From assembly GCA_964398215.1 (NCBI GenBank), contig CAYNNP010000182.1, positions 1 to 13,674 on the forward strand: a stretch of DNA of 13,674 nucleotides. Reading direction: 5' to 3'. The position numbers and the translations under genes are program-made. Shown one piece after another: positions 1 through 7,077 of this stretch. Each line of letters begins with the position of its first letter. Positions within the stretch are counted from its first letter, which is position 1. Below the pieces are notes generated by a model. That model was not told the origin of the DNA. It worked only from the letters and a program-made list of their open reading frames with translations, and did not search any database. The DNA comes from CAYNNP01 sp964398215 (GTDB lineage Bacteria; Planctomycetota; Planctomycetia; Pirellulales; Pirellulaceae).

Positions 1-394
1 GCCTTCATCGCCGCCAGCGGCGCTCTTCACGCCGAAGGCGTTTGACAACAAAGCCCAGGGTCGCGCAGCGCACCCTGGGATATACATACCGATCAAACGG
101 GAACCGCAACGCGGTTCAACAACGCGGCCTTGGGTTCCGGATTACAGAGACTCCGAACACCAATGTGGTTCAACACGCGCGCGACGACACGGAATTGTTC
201 GACCCCGTTGGGGTCGCCGCGACGTCGTGGTTGCGTACCCAGGGTGCGCTGCGCGACCCTGGGCTTTGTTGTTAAACAGCTTCGCTGTTGCCTAAACACT
301 GGCTTTTAGACCGTGGTCCGGAAAATTTGTGGGTAGAGACAAGGCTAAACCCCGAGCCTATATGCTGTCGCCACTCCGTGGCTGGTTTCTGGTT
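1..394. other. Gene-free stretch with a series of triloop hairpins
   Basis: No convincing gene lies here. The stretch is full of short perfect hairpins, most with three-base loops: 101-107/111-117 (7 bp, loop AAC), 200-206/210-216 (7 bp, loop GTT), 213-216/220-223 (4 bp, loop CCG, overlapping the previous one), 275-280/284-289 (6 bp, loop TTC) and 370-374/378-382 (5 bp, loop TCC). A 5-bp stem with a four-base loop sits at 9-13/18-22. All of these are read directly from the sequence. The short ORFs on both strands are by-products of the symmetric sequence. I infer a repetitive non-coding element of the kind dispersed in planctomycete genomes, but copy number cannot be seen from one window. Confidence 0.6.
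45..272. repeat. 35-bp perfect inverted repeat with self-palindromic arms
   Basis: The arms at 45-79 and 238-272 are exact reverse complements over 35 bases, separated by 158 bases. Each arm is itself a hairpin: an 8-bp outer stem (54-61 with 72-79 in the left arm) closes over a 3-bp GC inner stem with a one-base bulge and a three-base loop. The DNA can therefore fold either as two separate hairpins or as one long-range stem. Because of the symmetry, both strands translate to the same KPRVAQRTLG peptide, which explains the mirrored short ORFs. No transposase lies inside or beside it and no target-site duplication was found. It could be a non-autonomous mobile repeat or a structural or regulatory element. 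Confidence 0.75.
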
Positions 395-420
395 GTTTCA
401 TTCAATCGATTGAACGAAAC
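395..420 (-). terminator. Hairpin directly after the dgkA stop codon
   Basis: A 26-base near-palindrome abuts the dgkA stop codon with no spacer. In minus-strand RNA it forms an 11-bp stem (5 bp, one G-U wobble, 5 bp) with a UCGA loop. In plus-strand RNA the wobble becomes an A-C mismatch, so the structure favours the dgkA transcript. No U-tract follows, so it is not a standard intrinsic terminator. A 3'-end stabilising or processing hairpin, or a protein-binding palindrome, are alternatives. Confidence 0.4.
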
Positions 421-783
421 TCAGACCAGTTGTAGGTACTTTAGCAGTGGCTGACTTAGAACTAGCAATCCGACTACCACTGCGGTGAGTGATAGGACTA
501 GGACTGCTGCGGCGGCGACGTCTAGCGCATGGCCCACTCGTTCATCTTGCTCGGGGTGCACGGCCTTTACGAGTGCTTCGATCGATGTGTTGAATAGCTC
601 GGCCGCGATGACGCTGCCAATCACGATTGATAATACACACCATCGCCAAAGTTCAATTCTTAGTAACGAACTCAGCGCAATGACACATATCGTGACGGCT
701 ATGTGAACCCAGAAACTGTTTTGCTCCCGAAACGCTTTCAGCAGGCCACCAATCGCCACTGCAAACTTACTGCGCCAGGTCAT
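421..783 (-). CDS. dgkA: Diacylglycerol/undecaprenol kinase (DgkA family)
   Basis: This small integral membrane lipid kinase phosphorylates diacylglycerol or undecaprenol at the inner membrane, feeding phospholipid recycling or the carrier lipid for envelope polymers. It has about 120 residues, the usual family length, with three hydrophobic segments. Family landmarks, numbered from the ATG, are an amphipathic N-terminus with E20 in LKAFREQ, then AAELFNTSIEALV with E62, N65 and E69, then ALDVAAAAVLV with D88. The position before D88, a lysine in the E. coli and Bacillus enzymes, is leucine here. The ATG overlaps the lptD stop by one base (TGATG), and a GTG one codon upstream gives the alternative GTGA overlap, so translation is probably coupled to lptD. 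DgkA family membership is well supported. The lipid substrate is not determined. Confidence 0.88.
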   Translation of the reverse strand: MTWRSKFAVAIGGLLKAFREQNSFWVHIAVTICVIALSSLLRIELWRWCVLSIVIGSVIAAELFNTSIEALVKAVHPEQDERVGHALDVAAAAVLVLSLTAVVVGLLVLSQPLLKYLQLV

Positions 784-3700
784 CACTCCAGTCCTTCAGC
801 ACCTGGTGGTGGTATCAGCGCGCCGCCTAAGCGACCGAGTCGCCGTGAAGGCCAAAACCGTGGTTCGATCGAAAAACCGGTGCTGACGTTGTCGCGCCCT
901 GAATCCACATTCACGCCCAAACGGACCAGGAACGATTCGCCAATTCGTGTCAAACCATACGCTTGGCCGATGTTACCCGCCGAACCAAAGTCATACGTAT
1001 TGGTTCCGGACAAGATCCATTTGTCGTTGATTCGATAGTCCACGCTGCTGAATACGACCGTGCTACTGATAGGACCTTCCAGACTTAATAATCCAATGAA
1101 CCAATCGCCACGTCCTGGTCGACTGGTGCGGACGCCAGCGCTGACCGATCGCAATCCATCATCAAAGAAGTCAAAATAGCCGTCGCTCAAAATCGTAAAC
1201 CGATCGCCGATGTGGTATCGCATTTCATACGTCGTCGGCCCAACGGTCTCACCAAAATTGTCGCGATCAGCATCAGGGAACAAAATCGTGTCGATGTCCA
1301 ATTGAAACAGATCCACAATCCGCTCTTGTCCCGGCAAGCCACGCTTGGTTTGAAAACGCTGATGCACACCGAGGCGGAACTGTTGGAGATCGTCCGCGAT
1401 CTCTTGGCCTGGCGTGGTCACAGATCTCTGCAAGCCTTGTCTGAACGCGTAGGTTCGTGGGTCGAATTGAGCCGGTAAGACTCCGCCGAACGTGGACCCA
1501 ATGAACCGACGCCGAAATTGTTCCTGTGCATTGTCGTCCAGCGAATCGTACAAAGGCAACTCGTCTAGGTCCGTATCGCTGTCCGCATAAAAGTACTCCG
1601 CAGTCCACTCTACTTTGTGTGCCAAGCCACGAACGTTCAGCAGGTTGCTTTGGATCGTTGGATCAACTCGTGTCATCGGTAAACTGGCACGCAAACCGGC
1701 TTGTCCGAGCAATCGAGTCAACGAATTTCCGGCGATGTCTTCTTCGTAGTAGGCTGCTTCGCCCGACAGAAACGGAACGAACTTGAATGGGCCTGCTGCA
1801 ACTGGCAATGCAACTTCGTGTTTGGTTGACGCGACAACACCCTCACGGTCAGCTTCACCAGGCAGTGGGAAGTTGTTCGCGGCTTGAATCGGGTCCGTCG
1901 GCGCATCAGCAACATTCAGCTTCGTGTAGGCAACTCGGTTGTGTGATGAAAGTGTTAGCCAATCGCCAAGAAACGAACCGCCCAGAAGGTAGTGATCCAA
2001 CGAAGGTAGGTTCTCTGTCTCAGAGAAGAACTCATTGATCTGAACGTTGGCCGCTAGATCGAATGCTTGATTTCTAAAGTACTTACGAAGTCGAAGGCCT
2101 GTGTTGTGGTCACTGTCGCGGTCCCATTCACGTTCAATGTACTGTTCCAAGAAATTGCGATCGCTGATCCAGCCAACTTCTGCGGCGAACTCAAAGTCGT
2201 TTGGCAAATAGTGCCGATGGCGAAAAAATGACCGCCCGCGAAACGACGTTTCGGGTTGTAAATCGATTCGGTCACCGCCCAAACGATCCAGCCCATCGTC
2301 ATCGATCACCCAAGTATCGAAAACGCCGTTGACCGGACCACTGACTCCGAACAAACCTGGCAAGCGATACTTGAGTGTGGTTCCAACTCCGAACCCACGG
2401 TCACTTAAGTAGTCCGTTGATAAATCCCAATCCACTCCTTTAGGTGCGTTTTGGATTCCAAGCAATTGAAACAGATCCCAATTCAGCAACACCTGGTTGC
2501 CAAAGATTCGATCATTCTTGTAGTTGACTCCCGACAGGTACAGCGTTGGTTCGGTCAAGCTGGCAGAGAATCTTGGCCAATACAAAATCGGAACGCCAGC
2601 CATGTACACAAAGTTATTGCGGCTACTGGCGAACGGTTCGGATTCCGTTGTTGGCCGCCCGGTGATGGGGTCGGTGCCAATGCGTGCTTTCTGGGTCAAC
2701 GAGAGTTGTTCGCTTTGCAGCCAATAGCGTGGTATACCCAGTCGGCTTGTGGTTACCGCAGCATCAAAAGCAATGATGTTGCCTTGGGCGACTTGCTGCA
2801 TCACGTCAGCCTTCAGTCGAACGATTCCTTGGTAGTTTGGAATCGTCGTGATGGCTTCGGCATCCAAAATGACACCCTTGCGTTGTGCCACGTTAAAGTA
2901 CATTCGTTCGGCGTAGATAATCCGGTCGCCTTGCCGGAAAACGATATCGCCTTCCAGGTACAGTTCTCCTTGTGACTGGCTAAAGTCGACATCGCCGCTG
3001 AAGATATTGGTCAGCAGCGGAACCCAGGCGACAATCCGATCAGCCGACAGGGATATTGATCCCAGCTGAATAACTTGCCCGTCGAATTGAGCGGCGACAT
3101 CTTGAATCTGCGCCGTGACACCGCCCCGAGCGATGACGACGCTTTCGCCGGTTTCCGGTCGATTGATTGTGCTGTATTGCTGAAGCGTCGAAGTATTGCG
3201 CGACAGGATACTGATCGCTTGCCGCCCGCCATCAACAAAGAACTGATTGACACCGGTGGTTGCGCCATCGGAAAACGTCATTGGTTGCGGAACGCTTGAA
3301 ATATCCGATAAAGGAGAATTCAAAACGGGTGCTGGAATCGATTGGTTCTGGGTGAACTGAACTTGCTGCACGCCTTTTTCAGCTGGATTCGCATCGCTCT
3401 GCGAATCAGGCGGCAAAAATTGAAGCAAAGCTGGCTTGGAGGCCGGGACGCCACCAAAGTTTGGTGAATTGATTTCCGGATCGTTAACCGACTCAAGGAT
3501 GGTGACAGTTGGCTCTGCTCGTTGGCTGCCATCGGCTCTTTGCAATCCATCGATTACAACTCGGGTGCGAACCTTCCCGCGCGGACCGTCGGAGACCAAC
3601 AGGATCGATCGCGCCGAAATCCGCCGATTGCCCTGATGCAGTTGGCATTCACCCTCTAGCAGCGAGGCTTGCGAGTCACCGATAGTCCATCGATACACCT

Positions 3701-3857
3701 TGTCGCCGCTGGCTTGGATCGGTGCAGAGAGTTCTTGAGCAGATGCATTGCGGTGAGTGATTCCAACTGCGATGCAAACACTGGTCAATAACCACATCGC
3801 CCAGCGCATATTTTCCTGGTGGATTTGACGAAACGTCCGTCTAAATCCCCGATTCAT
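783..3857 (-). CDS. lptD: LPS-assembly outer-membrane protein LptD (OstA-like)
   Basis: This is the outer-membrane beta-barrel that inserts lipopolysaccharide into the outer leaflet. The ATG at 3857 gives 1024 residues; an in-frame TTG ten codons upstream (3887) is a weaker alternative. The N-terminus has basic residues and then a hydrophobic segment (about 20-36) ending near ASAQ, consistent with Sec export. An OstA-like patch follows at about 58-95 (LEGECQLHQG...ISAR), then a low-complexity linker, then a second OstA region at about 240-365 (IARGGVTA, LYLEGDIVFRQGDRIIYAERM). The long barrel runs from about 410, with typical phrases such as VYMAGVPILYWPRF and aromatic-rich alternating strands. 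After the last strand (GFSIEPRFWP) comes a tail of about 20 residues rich in R, G and P. The mature part has only one cysteine, so the disulfides of E. coli LptD are absent. It overlaps dgkA downstream. Confidence 0.88.
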   Translation of the reverse strand: MNRGFRRTFRQIHQENMRWAMWLLTSVCIAVGITHRNASAQELSAPIQASGDKVYRWTIGDSQASLLEGECQLHQGNRRISARSILLVSDGPRGKVRTRVVIDGLQRADGSQRAEPTVTILESVNDPEINSPNFGGVPASKPALLQFLPPDSQSDANPAEKGVQQVQFTQNQSIPAPVLNSPLSDISSVPQPMTFSDGATTGVNQFFVDGGRQAISILSRNTSTLQQYSTINRPETGESVVIARGGVTAQIQDVAAQFDGQVIQLGSISLSADRIVAWVPLLTNIFSGDVDFSQSQGELYLEGDIVFRQGDRIIYAERMYFNVAQRKGVILDAEAITTIPNYQGIVRLKADVMQQVAQGNIIAFDAAVTTSRLGIPRYWLQSEQLSLTQKARIGTDPITGRPTTESEPFASSRNNFVYMAGVPILYWPRFSASLTEPTLYLSGVNYKNDRIFGNQVLLNWDLFQLLGIQNAPKGVDWDLSTDYLSDRGFGVGTTLKYRLPGLFGVSGPVNGVFDTWVIDDDGLDRLGGDRIDLQPETSFRGRSFFRHRHYLPNDFEFAAEVGWISDRNFLEQYIEREWDRDSDHNTGLRLRKYFRNQAFDLAANVQINEFFSETENLPSLDHYLLGGSFLGDWLTLSSHNRVAYTKLNVADAPTDPIQAANNFPLPGEADREGVVASTKHEVALPVAAGPFKFVPFLSGEAAYYEEDIAGNSLTRLLGQAGLRASLPMTRVDPTIQSNLLNVRGLAHKVEWTAEYFYADSDTDLDELPLYDSLDDNAQEQFRRRFIGSTFGGVLPAQFDPRTYAFRQGLQRSVTTPGQEIADDLQQFRLGVHQRFQTKRGLPGQERIVDLFQLDIDTILFPDADRDNFGETVGPTTYEMRYHIGDRFTILSDGYFDFFDDGLRSVSAGVRTSRPGRGDWFIGLLSLEGPISSTVVFSSVDYRINDKWILSGTNTYDFGSAGNIGQAYGLTRIGESFLVRLGVNVDSGRDNVSTGFSIEPRFWPSRRLGRLGGALIPPPGAEGLE

Positions 3858-3887
3858 TTGACATTCGTTGGCTTCCGTGCTCAACAA

Positions 3888-4060
3888 AGTCCGCGTAGTC
3901 CTCCGTGGAAAAGATCTAAAATCCGTGGAAGTCTACGAACTGCGTTCAGTCAGACACAACCGCGATGCGTGTATTCTTCCTGACAACCTGGCAGTAGAAG
4001 TGTAAAACTCGGGGCGTGAAACTCTTTGGCGCTCGTGAAACAGACTTATGGGTGCGCACG
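3888..4060. promoter_or_regulatory. lptD upstream region with paired direct repeat
   Basis: This intergenic region must carry the lptD promoter, because a terminator closes the upstream transcription unit. A 9-base direct repeat, TCCGTGGAA, occurs at 3902-3910 and 3922-3930, exactly 20 bases apart, or about two helical turns on one DNA face. It is flanked by a short inverted pair, CGTAG (3894-3898) and CTACG (3933-3937). This could be a regulator site or part of a dispersed intergenic repeat. I could not pick a convincing -35/-10 pair. Confidence 0.3.
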
Positions 4061-4090
4061 AAAAAACTCAGGCCTTGCGACCTGAGTTTT
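4061..4090 (-). terminator. Intrinsic terminator after the DUF1559 gene
   Basis: AAAACTCAGG and CCTGAGTTTT form a 10-bp stem around an eight-base loop (4073-4080). On the minus strand the stem is followed by a run of six T residues, the classic Rho-independent layout, about 25 bases beyond the stop codon of the DUF1559 gene. The A-tract on the other side makes it potentially bidirectional. It separates the DUF1559 unit from lptD. Confidence 0.85.
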
Positions 4091-4114
4091 CGTTGTTCAA
4101 TCCGATCCCAGTGA

Positions 4115-5374
4115 TTACTGGTTCAGTTGCTCTTCGATTTGCTCTCGGGCAGCTCGCGTTCCAAGAGCTCCCCACAGTCCGTAGGGACTCATTTGACCTG
4201 GTGCTTGAGCTCCCGTTCCACCCAGGCGAATCGTTGGAACGGTGGAATCACCGGCTTCAACCGAATCGGTCATGAAGATAACCGCGCCGTCGCCCATCAG
4301 AACGTGCACGCCGCCTTGGTGGCGACTGCTGGGAGGCAACATCCCTTGGCCGGTATCAAAGAACGTGACGCACAATTCAGCATTGGGTGGCAGAATTGTG
4401 TTCATGCTACTGTAGTTTGCATTGCCACTTGCCCAGCGATATCCTCGTCCTTGGTTTGCAGCTGCCAAAGTTGTGATGCTTGGATCCCAGAAACTTGGTC
4501 GCTCGGGGTCGATTTCATTTCGGCAACGCAACGGGTTGTCACGGGCTTGTGGAAAACTGAAGTGAGCTCGAGCAATGGTCCGCTTATCCCGGTCACCCAA
4601 GTCGGTGGCGATTTCGGCGGCAGCGATTGTGTTGGACAAACCATCCAAGACATCACGGAATCGCATCTGTCTGCGAGTGACGAAAAAACCACGCCCAGAA
4701 GCATTGATCGCTGTTGCACGAAAATCGCTCGGCTCAAGGTCTCGCTGAAAAGCACCGTCAGCGACAAAGTCAACGGCATCGCCAATGCAGGCGGCATAGT
4801 TGGTGCGTCCCATTGCCGGTACTCCCACACCTGGGTCGCTAGGGCAACGCAGTGTTGGAATCTCAGTAACCCAAGGCTGGTAAGCCGTGTTTCGCAAGTT
4901 AACACCACTGCCGTAAACGTTGTCTTCGTCAGTAATGGTTGGGCCCATCGCAGGCCATGGTGGAACACGAGTTGTGCCAGGTGACGATAGATCAACCGTG
5001 TTTGGATTGCTGATCTGTTCCCAAATCGCTTGCTGCTCCATAAACGGTGTCAGCCCAACCAACCAACTTAATGTCAGGTGATTTGATTTGTCGCTAGCAC
5101 GGAACCAATCTTCTCCATCAATAAACTCACCTCTTGCTGAGCTTGCACCGCTGGTTCCACCCATCTGTGTTGGCAGACGTTTGTAGGTGGAGTGGTAGTT
5201 GTGCATTGCCAACCCAATTTGCTTGAAATTGTTGCTGCAACTCATTCGACGGGCAGCTTCGCGGGCTGCTTGAACGGCAGGCAAAAGCAAGCCTACCAGA
5301 ATGCCGATGATTGCGATCACCACCAGCAGTTCTACAAGCGTAAAAGCCGCTCGTCTCTGACTACGTTGAATCAT
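4115..5374 (-). CDS. DUF1559 protein with type IV prepilin-like N-terminus
   Basis: This 419-residue protein belongs to the DUF1559 (SBP_bac_10) family, which is greatly expanded in planctomycetes. The N-terminus has a short basic leader, then FTLVELLVVIAIIGILVGLLLPAV with the conserved +5 glutamate (E15), followed by the QAAREAARRMSCSNNFKQIGLAMHNYH signature. The exported part is a pseudopilin-like globular domain, and the C-terminus has the family pattern SRHQGG-x-HVLMGDGAV near residues 365-380. The residue before the predicted cleavage site is alanine (A10) rather than the usual glycine. AGAAGAG lies a few bases before the ATG and is a weak ribosome binding site. The gene lies 90 bases downstream of a same-strand lipoprotein gene, a pairing common in planctomycetes. 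Cellular function is unknown; surface or pseudopilus-like assembly is inferred from the N-terminus. Confidence 0.9.
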   Translation of the reverse strand: MIQRSQRRAAFTLVELLVVIAIIGILVGLLLPAVQAAREAARRMSCSNNFKQIGLAMHNYHSTYKRLPTQMGGTSGASSARGEFIDGEDWFRASDKSNHLTLSWLVGLTPFMEQQAIWEQISNPNTVDLSSPGTTRVPPWPAMGPTITDEDNVYGSGVNLRNTAYQPWVTEIPTLRCPSDPGVGVPAMGRTNYAACIGDAVDFVADGAFQRDLEPSDFRATAINASGRGFFVTRRQMRFRDVLDGLSNTIAAAEIATDLGDRDKRTIARAHFSFPQARDNPLRCRNEIDPERPSFWDPSITTLAAANQGRGYRWASGNANYSSMNTILPPNAELCVTFFDTGQGMLPPSSRHQGGVHVLMGDGAVIFMTDSVEAGDSTVPTIRLGGTGAQAPGQMSPYGLWGALGTRAAREQIEEQLNQ

Positions 5375-5464
5375 TGGATACTCTTCTGTTGAAGGAGGAA
5401 AAGGACAAAAAATCTATCAGGACAATCTAAAGAACACGTTTTGTTGGTGCGGTTGAAGAAAAAC

Positions 5465-5647
5465 CTATCTGCCCTTTCGGGCTGCTTCTTCCGCTGCCAA
5501 GTTCGCACTCTCTTGGTCGGTTAGTTTGTAGTCTTCGGTACGTTCGATGACTGTGGGTTCAGATTTCCCACAGCCACTTAAAGAGAATGTCGTGAGGACC
5601 ACGACGCATGTTGCGCAAAGCAATGAGAATCTTTTCATTTCGATCAT
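5465..5647 (-). CDS. Small lipoprotein (about 60 residues)
   Basis: This is a short secreted lipoprotein of unknown function. The N-terminus (MKRFSLLC...) has a positive charge and a hydrophobic core, then the lipobox LSGC with the acylated cysteine at about residue 26. The mature part is only about 35 residues, charged and probably unstructured or helical (TEDYKLTDQESANLAAEEAARKGR). Glycine follows the cysteine, so by the E. coli rule it would go to the outer membrane. The start is uncertain: an ATG at 5647, an ATG at 5638 (MKRF, the more classical signal start) and a TTG at 5650 are all in frame, and none has a good ribosome binding site. It sits directly upstream of the DUF1559 gene and may be co-transcribed. 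The stop codon lies beside a small GAAA-loop stem (GCCC/GGGC). Confidence 0.72.
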   Translation of the reverse strand: MIEMKRFSLLCATCVVVLTTFSLSGCGKSEPTVIERTEDYKLTDQESANLAAEEAARKGR

Positions 5648-5650
5648 CAA

Positions 5651-5976
5651 GTGAATGTGTCAAAAAATGGAGACAAGTGTGTGCTAGGTGCGGTGCCGTA
5701 TGTTGGCTTCACACGTCAAATCTATTCGTAACATAGGAAGCGCATCTGCGAGTGAAAACCCTTCATTTCCCCATCGCGCGATTAAGTTTTTGTTAACGCA
5801 AGTTCGCTTAATCGAAACAGCGGGAAGGTCTCCGCTGTGATGCACTTGAGGTAGTTTGGTCTACCGTAGATTCGAAAGACAGTTGGCGCTCTTTCGCGGA
5901 AAAAAGAGAAACGCAAACACGCGAAACCCCGCCATAGAGTGGCTAATTTTCGGTTGCGTTTAAATAACACGCGAGT
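5651..5976. other. Gene-free stretch with small hairpins
   Basis: I see no convincing gene here. Structures visible are a 7-bp stem at 5817-5823/5832-5838 with an eight-base loop, followed on the minus strand by TTTCG; a 7-bp inverted pair TTTCGCG/CGCGAAA at 5892-5898 and 5920-5926; and a 5-bp stem GGTAG/CTACC near 5850-5865. One of these may end the transcript of the upstream PLP-enzyme gene, but none has a strong T-tract. The promoter of the lipoprotein gene must also lie here; no clear consensus was found. Confidence 0.4.
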
Positions 5977-7077
5977 TTAACGCGCTGCTGCATCACTGCG
6001 TTCTCTTTTGACCTGCCAGGTTTTGCCTAACACTATTCCGTTTTCGTCCACAAGATATGCGGATTGATGCAAAGCCACGGTTGGGCAAATGTGTTTTGGG
6101 AACGCAAGCAGTGCATCACCGATCTGGAACGACGTTGCATCGGATGTTTGAACTACCAAGTGCTCTTCACTGTGGCCAATGAATTTTGCACCTGGAATTC
6201 GCGGCAATACTACACGCTCGTTCAAAGCCATTTCGGATGCAATCGCTTTGTGTCCAAGGTCAAGACATAACAAACCATCACCGGGTTTGCTGATCACGCG
6301 AGTCAGCAGGCCGGCCGCAATCAGAAAGTCCATTTCAGCGTAGGAATTGCCGTAGCCGTGGTCCCACAGCGCTGGTGTCCCTGGGCTGCACTGGTGATTC
6401 GTTTCCGATGCCCAAATTCCAAACGTTGGCGACCCTCCGCCGACGACTGCTGAATCATTGGATTGTAGATAGCGATCGACGGAATCAAGCACAACACGGG
6501 CTCGCTGTTGCCGCGTTGCCAGCGGCACGTCGTGAATGTGCCCGTCGTAAACGTGAAGCCCATCGAACCGCAGATTTGCGTGCGACTCGATAGCGCTGCG
6601 TACGGTGTCCAGTTTTTTACCAAACGCAACACCCGTTCGCTGCATCCCACAATCAACATCGATCATGACGCCCAGCATTCGTGACGAGTCAGTAAAGCAT
6701 TGTGCAAGTCGATTGACGACGTTTGTGTCGTCGACAATCACCGACCAAACAACATTTTTAAACGTCAACTGAAGCTTTCGGATGGCTTCGACATCAGGGC
6801 CTACGGGCTGACGAGCAATCAGAATGTCGTTGCAACCAGCTGCAGCCGACATGTGGGCTTCAGCGATCGTAGCAACTTTACAGCGCGCGATCCCGGCGCT
6901 CACTTGACGTTTGACGATCTCAGGCATCTTGTGAGTTTTGACATGAGGCCGCAGTCGATGTGTATCACCGCCAACCATTTCAATCATGGTCGCGATATTG
7001 GCATCCACTCGGTCAGGCACGACAACCAACGATGGAGTTGGAATCGATTCAGGGTTTTTCAATTCAAACCAATTCAT
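5977..7077 (-). CDS. D-threonine aldolase / D-serine dehydratase-like PLP enzyme
   Basis: This fold-type III PLP enzyme is related to D-threonine aldolase and eukaryotic-type D-serine dehydratase (DSD1). Such enzymes cleave or dehydrate D-3-hydroxy amino acids in the cytoplasm. Numbering from an ATG at 7083 (368 residues), the N-terminal alanine-racemase-like barrel carries RPHVKTHKMPEI with K49 as the likely PLP lysine. The C-terminal DSD-like domain carries H331 and C333 in FPKHICPTVAL, the metal-binding His-x-Cys pair typical of the dehydratase side of the family. VDCGMQRTG and VVGGGSPTF are further family landmarks. The ATG at 7077 gives a four-base ATGA overlap with the upstream M19 gene and is preferred; the ATG at 7083 gives a ten-base overlap. 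Coupling to a dipeptidase suggests degradation of D-amino acids. The exact reaction (aldolase or dehydratase) cannot be settled from sequence. Confidence 0.85.
   Translation of the reverse strand: MNWFELKNPESIPTPSLVVVPDRVDANIATMIEMVGGDTHRLRPHVKTHKMPEIVKRQVSAGIARCKVATIAEAHMSAAAGCNDILIARQPVGPDVEAIRKLQLTFKNVVWSVIVDDTNVVNRLAQCFTDSSRMLGVMIDVDCGMQRTGVAFGKKLDTVRSAIESHANLRFDGLHVYDGHIHDVPLATRQQRARVVLDSVDRYLQSNDSAVVGGGSPTFGIWASETNHQCSPGTPALWDHGYGNSYAEMDFLIAAGLLTRVISKPGDGLLCLDLGHKAIASEMALNERVVLPRIPGAKFIGHSEEHLVVQTSDATSFQIGDALLAFPKHICPTVALHQSAYLVDENGIVLGKTWQVKRERSDAAAR

Noticed and set aside
42..299. Short ORFs on both strands (42-275 plus, 93-299 minus) that share a KPRVAQRTLG phrase.
   Set aside because: The shared peptide is a consequence of the perfect inverted repeat; neither has a domain, a signal or a ribosome binding site.
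2451..2975. A 174-codon plus-strand ORF.
   Set aside because: Antisense to the lptD coding region, which has clear family signatures.
4127..4984. A 285-codon plus-strand ORF.
   Set aside because: It lies entirely antisense to the DUF1559 gene, and its translation has the irregular composition of a shadow frame.
5457..5485. A terminator between the lipoprotein and DUF1559 genes (GCCC-GAAA-GGGC stem, then TTTTT on the minus strand).
   Set aside because: The stem is only 4 bp, overlaps the coding end, and the T-run begins seven bases after it, so it is too weak to call; it could at most attenuate.
5782..5970. A 62-codon minus-strand ORF just downstream of the PLP-enzyme gene.
   Set aside because: No recognisable domain or signal, no ribosome binding site, and the stretch is full of small inverted repeats, so it is more likely non-coding.
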